A stretch of 39,780 nucleotides of DNA from Desulfobulbaceae bacterium (GCA_028718985.1 JAQUKQ010000014.1:1-39780); one strand, 5' to 3'. Positions 8,466-16,437 are shown, numbered from the stretch's first letter. Numbers and translations: made by a program. Notes: generated by a model from the sequence alone, not told the origin.

Positions 8466-9788
8466 ATGCAAACGGAATACATTGCTTCAGGAGAATACTA
8501 CATCGCCTCCTCTGAGTCCAAGCTCTTGAAGGTCTTGCTTGGCTCCTGCGTCGGAGTTGCTCTCTTCGATGCCGCGGCGAATGTCGGGGGCATCGTCCAC
8601 TTGTTACTTCCTGAGCCAGCCACCCTTGGCAGCACATGGTCACCGGGGAGTTATGCGACCTCCGGCTTGCCAATGTTCATCAATGCGCTGCTGAGCTCTG
8701 GGGCCAAGCCTGAGAATTTGCAGGCGGTGGTCGCAGGTGGCGCACTGTTTGGGCGGATATCTCAACAGGATATTGCCTTGAACATTGGTGGCCGATGTGT
8801 CGAGAAGGTTCATAGTATTCTCAAGGAATGGCAGATTCCGATTCTTAAGGAGGAGTCCTGCGGTTTTTCACCCTCCGTGTTGGCGTTGAATACCAAGAAT
8901 TGGCAAAGTGAGATCGTCACCCGCTTTGCTGAACCGTCGGCCGAGATGCTGCCTTCTCGGCTTACCCACAAAGAGGTGGGAGAGGCTATTCGGGGCATCA
9001 CTCCTATCCCGCAAGCGGCCTTGGGAATCATACACTTGATCTCCGGTGGGGACTATGATGCCACTGAAATTGGCAGGATTGTCGAAACGGATCAAGTTCT
9101 TGCCGCTAAAATTCTCAAGTTGTGCAACTCACCTCTCTTTGGAGTCAAGCGAACGATCGACTCAATTGAAGAGGCTGTCGTTATCCTCGGAGGAAGCCAT
9201 ATGCTGCAGATGGTGGCGACAGCTGCCATTGATTCGTTGCTTGCCGAGCACCAGGGCGGATACGCCATGTTGAAAGGTGGAATGTATAAACATGCAATCG
9301 GCACCGCGCATGCCGCCAAGATCATTGCCGGGCATCACGGAGGGGTGAGCCCTGGTGTGGCTTATGCTGCCGGGCTTTTGCACGACATCGGCAAGGTAGT
9401 GCTCGACCAATATTTTTGTCATTTCCGGCCACTCTTTTATCAGAGTTGCGATCAGTCCGACCAGGATCTAATCGAGCTTGAACATCAGTTTCTGGGGGTG
9501 GAGCATCAGGAGGTTGGTTTATTGCTGGCAAAGGAGTGGAGCCTGCCGGAATCCATAAGCCAGGCGATCGCTCATCACCACCGCCCTGAGCAGGCTGCGG
9601 GGTATGCTGAGCTCGTGCACATCATCTATCTTGCCGATCTGTTGACCACCTGGTATCTGGCGGGGCTGGAGTTTGAGCGGATCAACACTGATGCCCTGCA
9701 ATCCCGGCTACGCTTTTTGAACATTGTCTCGAATCAACTCCCCGATCTCATCGAAAAAGTCCCATGGAAGACTGTCATGTATCTTTGA
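8466..9788 (+). CDS. CheD-like deamidase fused to HDOD domain
   Basis: The first ~150 residues resemble CheD, the glutamine deamidase that matures chemoreceptors. LLGSCVGVALFD carries the catalytic cysteine, GGIVHLLLPEP the histidine, and AVVAGGALFG the conserved glycine-rich strand. From about residue 180 the protein is an HDOD domain: ITPIPQAALGIIHL, KILKLCNSPLFG, LLHDIGKVVLDQYF with an HD dipeptide, and AIAHHHRPEQA. HDOD domains are linked to signalling and cyclic-nucleotide control but often lack enzymatic activity. I begin at the ATG at 8466 because the CheD homology starts there; weak AAAGG upstream. No che genes surround it. The fusion suggests the CheD part was recruited away from, or adds an output to, chemotaxis. 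Confidence 0.85.
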   Translation: MQTEYIASGEYYIASSESKLLKVLLGSCVGVALFDAAANVGGIVHLLLPEPATLGSTWSPGSYATSGLPMFINALLSSGAKPENLQAVVAGGALFGRISQQDIALNIGGRCVEKVHSILKEWQIPILKEESCGFSPSVLALNTKNWQSEIVTRFAEPSAEMLPSRLTHKEVGEAIRGITPIPQAALGIIHLISGGDYDATEIGRIVETDQVLAAKILKLCNSPLFGVKRTIDSIEEAVVILGGSHMLQMVATAAIDSLLAEHQGGYAMLKGGMYKHAIGTAHAAKIIAGHHGGVSPGVAYAAGLLHDIGKVVLDQYFCHFRPLFYQSCDQSDQDLIELEHQFLGVEHQEVGLLLAKEWSLPESISQAIAHHHRPEQAAGYAELVHIIYLADLLTTWYLAGLEFERINTDALQSRLRFLNIVSNQLPDLIEKVPWKTVMYL

Positions 9789-9977
9789 GGCGAGAAGGGA
9801 AGTGCCTCCTCCCCCCTCCCTCAGCTTCTCTCAATGCCAGGCCTTTCGCCTGTTGAAAGCAGTGGCTTTTTGTCGTCCTTAAGCTCACTGCCAGAGCCAG
9901 TATCAAACCCACCTTATTGCCCAGAGACACCAACCAATCCAGCTCAGATGTGTTGCTCAAAAAAACATAATTGTCGC

Positions 9978-10007
9978 TTGACAAGTATGTTGCCCAGCCC
10001 CTACCAT
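9978..10007 (+). promoter_or_regulatory. candidate sigma-70 promoter for the bacteriohemerythrin gene
   Basis: TTGACA at 9978-9983 is a perfect -35 hexamer. It is followed after 18 bases by TACCAT at 10002-10007, a fair -10. The start codon is about 60 bases further on. The rest of the 278-base gap after the CheD-HDOD gene (9789-10066) shows no gene. Confidence 0.35.
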
Positions 10008-10066
10008 GAGTCAGCAGTACCTTGGGATACCGCAAGATTTTCATTGAAAAGAGAGGAGGAGTTTGT

Positions 10067-10474
10067 ATGCCAATTATGTCGTGGAGCGATAGCTATAGCA
10101 CGGGAGTAGCAGAGGTTGATCGTCAGCATAAGAAACTGATTGATTTGATCAATTCCTTGCATGATGCAATGACCAAGGGACAAGCGAAAGCTGTGCTGGG
10201 GAAAATACTTGGTGAGTTGGTAAGCTATTGTGCCAGTCATTTCGCCATGGAGGAGAAGCTCTTTGACACTCACGGCTACCCAGAGGCGGCCGATCATAAA
10301 GACAAACACCAGAAGATGACGGCAAAGGTGCTGGCGTTGCAGTCCCAGTTCGAACAGGGAAAAGCCACCATTACCCTGGACGTGATGAACTTTTTGCAAC
10401 AATGGTTGGATAAGCATATCCTTGGTACCGATAAAAAATACGGACCTTTTTTGAATAGTAAAGGAGTCTTTTAG
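10067..10474 (+). CDS. bacteriohemerythrin
   Basis: A single-domain di-iron O2-binding protein of 135 residues. The iron ligands follow the family order: His21 in RQHKKL, then HFAMEEKLF, HKDKH, and HILGTD near the C-terminus. AGGAGG lies about six bases before the ATG at 10067, which decides the start over a TTG 45 bases upstream. In anaerobes and microaerophiles these proteins store, deliver or scavenge O2. Its position on the same strand just ahead of the Rrf2-AAA-cbb3 block supports a role in handling oxygen for, or protecting against, respiration. Confidence 0.93.
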   Translation: MPIMSWSDSYSTGVAEVDRQHKKLIDLINSLHDAMTKGQAKAVLGKILGELVSYCASHFAMEEKLFDTHGYPEAADHKDKHQKMTAKVLALQSQFEQGKATITLDVMNFLQQWLDKHILGTDKKYGPFLNSKGVF

Positions 10475-10587
10475 TTTCCGCATTGGTGGGGTGAGTGATT
10501 CCCTGGGCAGGCCGTCTCGGGACGTTTCTCTGCTCGGTAACGAGATGTTTGCCAAGTCTCTGTCACATTTGTTGTTGACAACGGTCG

Positions 10588-10636
10588 GCCCAATAAGATA
10601 AATAGGATTTTTTTTATCCTATTTATCTTATTGGGC
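10588..10636. repeat. perfect 21-bp inverted repeat with T7 loop ahead of the Rrf2 gene
   Basis: The arm at 10588-10608 (GCCCAATAAGATAAATAGGA plus T) is the exact reverse complement of 10616-10636, with seven T residues between them. It ends 18 bases before the Rrf2 start codon. It could fold as an RNA hairpin in the leader or serve as an operator with two half-sites. The stem is AT-rich and no T-run follows on the plus strand, so it is not a standard terminator. Confidence 0.85.
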
Positions 10637-10654
10637 GTAAATTGTGGGCGAACG

Positions 10655-11113
10655 ATGAAGATTACCATGGCGGCAGAATACGCGGTACGATGTGTCCTTT
10701 ACCTGGCCAAGCACGGGCAAGATGTGCTGGTTAGTCGGCAGGAGATCGCCGAACGGACATTGACGCCGGGGAAATTTTTGGCCAAGATCGCACAAGACTT
10801 GGCCAAGGCCGGTATTCTCACCATTAAGCAGGGGGCCAAGGGAGGATATAGACTTCGTCGTGACCCAAAAGATGTTAATATGCTTGTTGTGGTTGAGGCG
10901 ATTATCGGCGAGATCTCCTTGAACGAGTGCACTGTAAGGCCTTCGACCTGTCCCTCCAGTCTTGACTGTTCTGCCAATCTCATCTGGCAGCGTGCCCGTC
11001 AGCAGGTGCGCGAGACTCTGCGCCAGGCGACCTTTGCCGATCTCGCTCGGCAAGGATCGTGTTGTGTTCCAGCCTTTCCCCCTCCTCTGCACGCCTCGGA
11101 GCAAATACCATGA
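10655..11113 (+). CDS. Rrf2-family transcriptional regulator with three-cysteine cluster
   Basis: A winged-helix regulator of the IscR/NsrR/RsrR family, 152 residues. The N-terminus reads MKITMAAEYAVR, the recognition region includes LTPGKFLAKIAQDL, and the wing is KQGAKGGYRL. Three cysteines are spaced C-x6-C-x5-C (ECTVRPSTCPSSLDC), close to the Fe-S ligands of IscR and NsrR, so a redox, NO or iron-sulfur sensing role is likely. A further pair of cysteines (SCC) lies near the C-terminus. The start at 10655 fits the family; a TTG at 10631 would add eight residues. The stop overlaps the next start (ATGA), so it is co-translated with the AAA+ gene. The upstream hairpin is a likely autoregulatory site. 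Confidence 0.9.
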   Translation: MKITMAAEYAVRCVLYLAKHGQDVLVSRQEIAERTLTPGKFLAKIAQDLAKAGILTIKQGAKGGYRLRRDPKDVNMLVVVEAIIGEISLNECTVRPSTCPSSLDCSANLIWQRARQQVRETLRQATFADLARQGSCCVPAFPPPLHASEQIP

Positions 11114-13359
11114 CCAACCCCGCGAAACTTTTGCTGATTGGCTCTGATATTAAGATCATCAATCTGCCCATAAAGGAAGTGAGCTTGCTGGCAGAGGGGA
11201 GTTTGCCTGCTTATGGCTACAACCCAGGTGACTTTATCGAGTTGATGGCCGGTCGGGTGAGTGTCGAGAATGGCCGACTGGAACAGTGCCAGACCTGGCT
11301 CTCCTCCAACTTGGGCGGCTTGACCATCCCCCCGCAGATCGACGCGATTACCTATGGTGATCCCAAGGAGGTCTATCAGATTTTCCGCAAGCGGGATCAC
11401 AGCTCGATTCTTGGTGATGGCTGGTTCATGTTTCATCAGATTCTGCCGCCGGAGGGACGTAAACCCGACTGCAATCTGCTGAAATTGACGGTGGAAAATG
11501 AGAACGCCTTTTGCGATAATACCGGTATTATTATTATCGATGACTCGGGACGGCCGCCCTGTGATGCACAGCAGCTTAAGGCGAGGAATAAGGACGCTTG
11601 GGTCATTGCCATGGGCATCAGTGTTGCCCACTGGCAGGACTGGGCCAACCTCTTTAAAGACCACTTCCATTTGTTTTGCCGCTTGGCTGACCTGGAAACC
11701 ACCCGCATGGAGATGGACAGCTCGGTCAACTGGGAGACCATCGTCGCCATGTCGATCAGGGCCTTACGTTCGCAAGAGGTTGGCCTTTGGGACAAGAGTC
11801 ACAAGCGATTCCGCTGCCACATCCTGGTGGAGATGTACCCGCATGGACTCCTCTACCTTGGCCCGGACGGCGCTTTCTTTCGACATCGCCCAGGCTTTCT
11901 ACCCCAAAAGAGTTCTCCTCGACACCAGGGATCTGTCCCCTGTTATGACACGCTTGTCACCTCCATGTTGACCCGGGATTGCCTGGTGAGTGGACGGCCT
12001 CTATTTTGTCGGAATTACTTCTATGATTTTTCCAAACGGGTGCTGGCCAATTGGCAGATCCTGCACGAACAAGGCTATGCCTTTGCCGATGGCCTGACCT
12101 TGCCTCTGCTTGATTTCGCCTCCGAGGTGCCAAGCCTGGCAGACTGTTCGGCCATGGCTTGCCGTGATCCCTATTTTATTGAACTCCCCGTCCAATCGGC
12201 TGAATTTAATCGTGCGCTTGACTTGGTCTCCAGCCAGGCCTGGAACAGTCAAAAGAAGCGGGCTCTGCGCTCTTTCTTCCCACAGAAATCGGTTTATAGC
12301 GATGAACAGCAAGAGGCAACTGATCTGCCGGCCGGTTTTTTAGGTGTTATTATCGATGTCTTGCACCATTTGAAAGAGGAGGTCAGTTGGAAGCGTGGTT
12401 TTGAAAAACTTCGCCTCTATCACGTTGGCAATTTGCGAACCACTGACCCGGCCGAAATCGATCCGGTCATCACCCTGCAGAGTGTCATGGACTCCTATGT
12501 CTCGCGGGAGAGTTTCCAGCGGCCCTTATGCCTTGGTGTTTTTGGCCCGCCTGGGTCAGGGAAATCCTTTTCGGTCAAGGAGGTGGCGCGAGTTGTTTCC
12601 AAAAAATTCGCCACAAATCCTTTTGAATTCTTTGAATTCAACATGACGCAGTTTACCGGCCCGGAGGAGATCAATTCGGCAATCGAGCCGATTCGGGCCT
12701 CGGTTGCCAAGGGGAAGGTGCCTATTGTCTTTTGGGATGAATTTGATTGCCGCTATGATGGGCATGAGTTTGGCTACCTGCGATATTTCTTGCCTTCGAT
12801 GCAGGATGGTGTGACCTATGTTCATGGCACGCCCTACAATATCGGTCGGGCTATCTTCGCTTTTGCCGGGGGAGTTAAGGCGAGTTGGGAGGAGATGGAG
12901 CGCTTGCTTGATCCGGCCAATCCTGAGGCCTGGCAGCGTGCTAAGACCCTGAAGATTCCGGACTTCATGAGCCGCTTGAGGGTGGTGCTCGACATCGATG
13001 GCATCGAGTTAAACGAAGAGCTGTTCTCTCGTTCGGCCTCTCAAGAACAGTTGGGCGAGTTGCGCCGCGTTCTCTTGAAACGGGCCTTTATCATCGCCCA
13101 TCAGATGGATACGCACTGGAAGAAGGCGGCCCGCAAGACCTCCGGTCTTCTGCTACGCTTGCTCCTGGCAAAGTATCAATTCGGGGCGCGTTCGATCGAG
13201 GCGGTGATTGAGGCCAGCGGTGCTTCGGATCGCTTAGTCTACGGCCTGCCAGAACTGATCGCGCCCTCATCGGCCCGGATTCACGCCGAGTGGAGGGTTG
13301 AGCTGGAGAGGGAGGTGGATCAGATCCGCAAGAATCAAGGAATACGAGCAGTTTGGTAA
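11110..13359 (+). CDS. AAA+ ATPase with large uncharacterised N-terminal region
   Basis: I do not recognise a named family. The C-terminal third is a AAA+ module: Walker A GPPGSGKS near residue 480, Walker B IVFWDEFD near residue 540, then a helical lid. The first ~450 residues are novel to me. A stretch with IIIIDDSGRPP and, later, SVNWETIVAMSIRAL and LYLGPDGAFF reminds me faintly of ribokinase-like domains found beside some bacterial ATPases; this is from memory and untested. No membrane segment or protease motif is visible. The ATG at 11110 overlaps the Rrf2 stop codon, so the two are coupled. It may act with the regulator or remodel a redox protein; function is unknown. Confidence 0.8.
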   Translation: MTNPAKLLLIGSDIKIINLPIKEVSLLAEGSLPAYGYNPGDFIELMAGRVSVENGRLEQCQTWLSSNLGGLTIPPQIDAITYGDPKEVYQIFRKRDHSSILGDGWFMFHQILPPEGRKPDCNLLKLTVENENAFCDNTGIIIIDDSGRPPCDAQQLKARNKDAWVIAMGISVAHWQDWANLFKDHFHLFCRLADLETTRMEMDSSVNWETIVAMSIRALRSQEVGLWDKSHKRFRCHILVEMYPHGLLYLGPDGAFFRHRPGFLPQKSSPRHQGSVPCYDTLVTSMLTRDCLVSGRPLFCRNYFYDFSKRVLANWQILHEQGYAFADGLTLPLLDFASEVPSLADCSAMACRDPYFIELPVQSAEFNRALDLVSSQAWNSQKKRALRSFFPQKSVYSDEQQEATDLPAGFLGVIIDVLHHLKEEVSWKRGFEKLRLYHVGNLRTTDPAEIDPVITLQSVMDSYVSRESFQRPLCLGVFGPPGSGKSFSVKEVARVVSKKFATNPFEFFEFNMTQFTGPEEINSAIEPIRASVAKGKVPIVFWDEFDCRYDGHEFGYLRYFLPSMQDGVTYVHGTPYNIGRAIFAFAGGVKASWEEMERLLDPANPEAWQRAKTLKIPDFMSRLRVVLDIDGIELNEELFSRSASQEQLGELRRVLLKRAFIIAHQMDTHWKKAARKTSGLLLRLLLAKYQFGARSIEAVIEASGASDRLVYGLPELIAPSSARIHAEWRVELEREVDQIRKNQGIRAVW

Positions 13360-13509
13360 ACATCTGATTGCGCTCAGGCGCCTGGGGTAGGTCCCTGCGC
13401 GCAGTCAAATGGTGAATGAAGGGGGAGGCGATGACAAGGTGTTCGCCAAGGCACTGTGTCATCATTACCGAGTAATCCGAAGAAGAGGAAAGGAGAAAGA
13501 GGAGAGCGT

Positions 13510-14916
13510 ATGGAAAAAACGGGCTATAATTACGACATTGTCAAGAGCTACGTGCACTGGAGTATTCTCTGGGGCACGGTGGCCGTTCTGGTGGGGGTGC
13601 TGATTGCGTTTCAGCTGGTTTATCCCAGCCTGAACCTGGAGCCATACCTGACTTACGGCAGGCTGCGGCCACTGCATACCAACGCTGGCATCTTCGGCTG
13701 GGGTATCGGCAGCTTTTTTGCCCTGTTCTTCTACATCGTTCAACGTCTGTGCCGACGGCCGTTGTGGAGTGTGGGATTGGCACGCTTTCAACTTTACTTC
13801 TTTAATGCCACCATCATCGCTGCCGCTGTTACCCTGCTCCTCGGGTTTAATACCTCCAAGGAGTATCATGAGCTGGAGTGGCCACTTGATATTATGGTGG
13901 TCATCCTTTGGGTCGTTTTTTCGATCAATATCATTATGACCATCGTCAAGCGCAAAGAGGAACACATGTACATCTCTCTGTGGTACATGCTGGCGACCAT
14001 TGTCGGGGTTGCAGTTCTCTATATCGTTAATGCCGCTGAGATCCCTGTCTCGCTCTTCAAGTCTTACTCGGCCTACGCCGGAACCAACGATGCCAACGTT
14101 CAGTGGTGGTTCGGTCATAATGCCGTGGCCATGGTGCTCACGGCACCGCCGCTTGCAATCTTCTACTACTTTCTGCCCAAGTCTACCGGCGTGCCGATTT
14201 ATAGCCATCGGATGTCGATCATCGCCTTTTGGAGCCTCATCTTCATGTATCTGTGGACCGGTGCGCATCATCTGATCTGGACTCCAGTGCCCGACTGGAT
14301 TCAAACGCTGGCCCTGGTCTTCTCGCTGATGTTGATTGCCCCTTCCTGGGGGTCGGTGTTTAACGGTTATCTGAGTATGGGCGGCCAATGGCACCAGATG
14401 CGGGAGAATTATCTGGTTAAATTTTTCATTCTTGGCATTACCTTCTACGGCCTGCAGACCTTGCAAGGTCCGTCACAGGCAGTACGAACCTTCTCCGCCT
14501 TTATTCACTTCACGGAATGGGTGCCTGGTCACGTCCATATGGGGACCATGGGTTGGGTCTCCATGGTGTTGTTCGCTGGAGTCTATTGTATCTTTCCTAA
14601 GATCTACGGCCGCGAGGTCTACAGTATCCCCTTGGCTAACCTCCATTTTTGGCTGGTGTTGATCGGGCAGCTCATCTATTCGGTCTCTATGTGGATTGCG
14701 GGTATTCAACAAGCCTCTATGTGGCACAGCATGAACCCCGATGGCAACTTGACGTATACCTTTGTTGAAACCCTGGCCCAACTTTATCCGTACTGGACGA
14801 TCAGGGCCGTCAGTGGGGTTATTTACCTGGCTGGCGTGCTGGTCTTTATCTATAACCTGATCATGACGGCCCGTAGCCCTGAAGCTTCGCTTTCGGCGGC
14901 CGCTCAGAACGTTTAA
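13510..14916 (+). CDS. ccoN: cbb3-type cytochrome c oxidase subunit I
   Basis: The catalytic heme-copper subunit of the high-affinity cbb3 oxidase, about 468 residues with twelve membrane helices. Ligands are all present: LRPLHTNAGIFGWG (low-spin heme b), WWFGHNAVA (CuB), GAHHLIW (two CuB histidines) and WVPGHVHMGTMGW (hemes b3 and b). The helix-VII tyrosine lies in PIYSHR. The GGAGA-rich ribosome binding site seven bases upstream favours the ATG at 13510 over a start 54 bases earlier. It heads the oxidase operon, about 150 bases after the AAA+ gene; that gap contains a GC palindrome but no clear FNR box. Confidence 0.97.
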   Translation: MEKTGYNYDIVKSYVHWSILWGTVAVLVGVLIAFQLVYPSLNLEPYLTYGRLRPLHTNAGIFGWGIGSFFALFFYIVQRLCRRPLWSVGLARFQLYFFNATIIAAAVTLLLGFNTSKEYHELEWPLDIMVVILWVVFSINIIMTIVKRKEEHMYISLWYMLATIVGVAVLYIVNAAEIPVSLFKSYSAYAGTNDANVQWWFGHNAVAMVLTAPPLAIFYYFLPKSTGVPIYSHRMSIIAFWSLIFMYLWTGAHHLIWTPVPDWIQTLALVFSLMLIAPSWGSVFNGYLSMGGQWHQMRENYLVKFFILGITFYGLQTLQGPSQAVRTFSAFIHFTEWVPGHVHMGTMGWVSMVLFAGVYCIFPKIYGREVYSIPLANLHFWLVLIGQLIYSVSMWIAGIQQASMWHSMNPDGNLTYTFVETLAQLYPYWTIRAVSGVIYLAGVLVFIYNLIMTARSPEASLSAAAQNV

Positions 14917-14930
14917 GGGAGGTGCGAATT

Positions 14931-15851
14931 ATGTGGGAGAAAAAACCAATCCTTTTACTTGTCCTGGCAACCCTGGCCATCATGGTTGGAACCGTTATTA
15001 CGATGGTACTGCCCTTTAAATGGATCAATGGCGAGGGGGACCGCATTGCCTCGGTCAAACCCTATAATGCCCTGCAATTGGCTGGCCGCGATGTTTACAT
15101 CCGCGAGGGCTGCAATAATTGTCACTCTCAGGTGGTGCGGCCCCTGGTGGCCGATGTCTTACGCTACGGTGATTACTCGAAGTCTGGCGAGTTTGTTTAT
15201 GATCAGCCCCATCTTTGGGGGTCACGGCGGATGGGCCCGGATCTGGCCCGCGTCGGTGGCAAATACCCGGATGCCTGGCATGTTCAGCACATGAAACAGC
15301 CGAAGGTGATGATTCCGCAGTCCAATATGCCGGCCTACACGGCCCTGGTGGGTAACGCCATTGACCCGGCTTATACCGAAAAAAAGATGAAGGTTCTCGG
15401 ATTCCCGTATAATCAGGCCGAAATTCAAGCCCTGGCAGGCAAGACAGAGCTTGACGCCCTGATCGCGTATCTCCAGAAGTTGGGGAGCGACATTCCCTGG
15501 CGCCAGCAGGCCAAGGCCGTGGTGGTGGGTGATCTGGTGAATCCATTTGTTAATGATGCGGCAGCGATTGCGGAGGGTGCAAAACTCTTCGACAGTAATT
15601 GCGATTCTTGTCACGACCTCAAGATGGAAAGTGATGATACGGATGATGTCGGTCCGCCATTGACCAACATGAAGGATTTCGATGAGAATGATCTCTTCAC
15701 CCTGATCCACGATGGTACGGGTGCTGGGATGCCGAGTTTTGCTTCAATTGGTGTGACTGGGATTTGGAAGATTGTCAATTTCTTGAAAAATCATAAAGAG
15801 GGCGACGATGAAGGACACAAAAAGGGCGACGATGAAGGGCATGAGAAATAA
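14931..15851 (+). CDS. ccoO: CcoO fused to a second cytochrome c domain (CcoO/CcoP hybrid)
   Basis: A membrane-anchored c-type cytochrome that feeds electrons to CcoN. One N-terminal helix (about residues 7-28) is followed by the canonical CcoO heme site GCNNCHSQVVRP at 61-65, with its methionine in QSNMPAY. Ordinary CcoO ends near residue 200. Here a second mono-heme domain follows, with CDSCH at 224-228 and a methionine in GAGMPSFA. The C-terminus is a charged duplicated tail, KEGDDEGH/KKGDDEGH. AAGGGAGG precedes the ATG at 14931. No normal diheme CcoP is in the operon, so this extra domain probably takes over part of its electron-entry role. Confidence 0.93.
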   Translation: MWEKKPILLLVLATLAIMVGTVITMVLPFKWINGEGDRIASVKPYNALQLAGRDVYIREGCNNCHSQVVRPLVADVLRYGDYSKSGEFVYDQPHLWGSRRMGPDLARVGGKYPDAWHVQHMKQPKVMIPQSNMPAYTALVGNAIDPAYTEKKMKVLGFPYNQAEIQALAGKTELDALIAYLQKLGSDIPWRQQAKAVVVGDLVNPFVNDAAAIAEGAKLFDSNCDSCHDLKMESDDTDDVGPPLTNMKDFDENDLFTLIHDGTGAGMPSFASIGVTGIWKIVNFLKNHKEGDDEGHKKGDDEGHEK

Positions 15852-15991
15852 TGGATAGTTCAAGCATTCTCTATCTTGGCGTTACGGTTGGTCTCTTCGC
15901 TGTTTTCGCGCTCATTGTCATACGGACAATGAGTCGTAAACGTAAGGATACTATTGAGGCACCGAAATATCGAATGCTTGATGATGAGTAG
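15851..15991 (+). CDS. small CcoQ-position membrane protein with CcoS-like tail
   Basis: A 46-residue peptide that begins at the last base of the ccoO stop codon (TAATG). It has one helix (LYLGVTVGLFAVFALIVI), a basic patch (SRKRK), and an acidic end, IEAPKYRMLDDE. Its place between ccoO and the ccoP-like gene is that of CcoQ/FixQ, a small stabilising subunit. Its tail, however, matches the EGP-K/A-Y/H-R-hydrophobic-DD ending of CcoS, and strikingly matches the second such peptide at 20752-20898. So it may be a CcoS duplicate occupying the CcoQ position. I am confident that it is a gene, less so which name it deserves. Confidence 0.8.
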   Translation: MDSSSILYLGVTVGLFAVFALIVIRTMSRKRKDTIEAPKYRMLDDE

Positions 15992-16160
15992 CGGTGCAGG
16001 TGGAGGGGGGCATGTGGCCATCGTGCCGGCTCACGGAGACGGCCTATGTATGCATCTTCAGTTTGCGCAGCGGAATCTGCGGTGTGGTCGAGATGCTTAC
16101 GTTTGCCGCCCAATGTTCCTTGCCTGCAACAGCTCGATAGCTACCAAAAAATAACAATGC

Positions 16161-16195
16161 GGAGAATGGCGCGCATCTCCTTTTTTATGCGCCAT
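16161..16195 (+). terminator. hairpin with T-run between the CcoQ-like and CcoP-like genes
   Basis: GGAGA (16161-16165) pairs with TCTCC (16176-16180) and is followed by six T residues, resembling a weak intrinsic terminator. An alternative stem pairs ATGGCGC (16166-16172) with GCGCCAT (16189-16195). Mutually exclusive stems inside an operon could lower or tune expression of downstream genes. The rest of the gap from 15992 to 16160 shows nothing convincing. Confidence 0.4.
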
Positions 16196-16215
16196 CTTAC
16201 GATAAGGAGGTATCA

Positions 16216-16437
16216 ATGAAGGACTCAACTCACGAAAGTTTTGATGGAATCAAGGAGAATCGGGAAAATCCGCCCCCGATCTATTTTAATGTCCTATTCT
16301 ACGGACTCATCCTCTTCGGCATAATCTATGCCGCCTTTTATCTGTTTAGTGGCTGGACCTCGCATGGCGAATTTCAGGAGAAGATGAACGAGCATCAGGC
16401 TAAATATCAGACTGCTTCTCCAGGTGCAGGGCAATAG
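16216..16437 (+). CDS. heme-less CcoP-like membrane anchor
   Basis: A 73-residue protein that looks like only the N-terminus of CcoP. FDGIKENRENPPP matches the cytoplasmic lead-in of CcoP (FDGI-x-E-x-NP-x-P), and one membrane helix follows (NVLFYGLILFGIIYAAFYLF). It then ends after a short polar tail, EFQEKMNEHQAKYQT. Normal CcoP is about 300 residues with two CxxCH hemes; this one has no cysteine at all. A good GGAGG seven bases before the ATG and a clean stop suggest it is expressed rather than decayed. It may anchor the complex while the extra heme sits in the CcoO fusion. Confidence 0.82.
   Translation: MKDSTHESFDGIKENRENPPPIYFNVLFYGLILFGIIYAAFYLFSGWTSHGEFQEKMNEHQAKYQTASPGAGQ

Noticed and set aside
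13360-13509. FNR or Crp box ahead of ccoN
   Set aside because: No TTGAT-N4-ATCAA dyad is found; only a short GC palindrome is present.
13465-14466. 333-residue minus-strand ORF
   Set aside because: Antisense to ccoN, with His/Gln-rich composition typical of shadows of membrane proteins.
15954-16154. Plus-strand ORF in the gap after the CcoQ-like gene
   Set aside because: It begins inside the CcoQ-like gene, lacks a ribosome binding site and has no protein-like composition.
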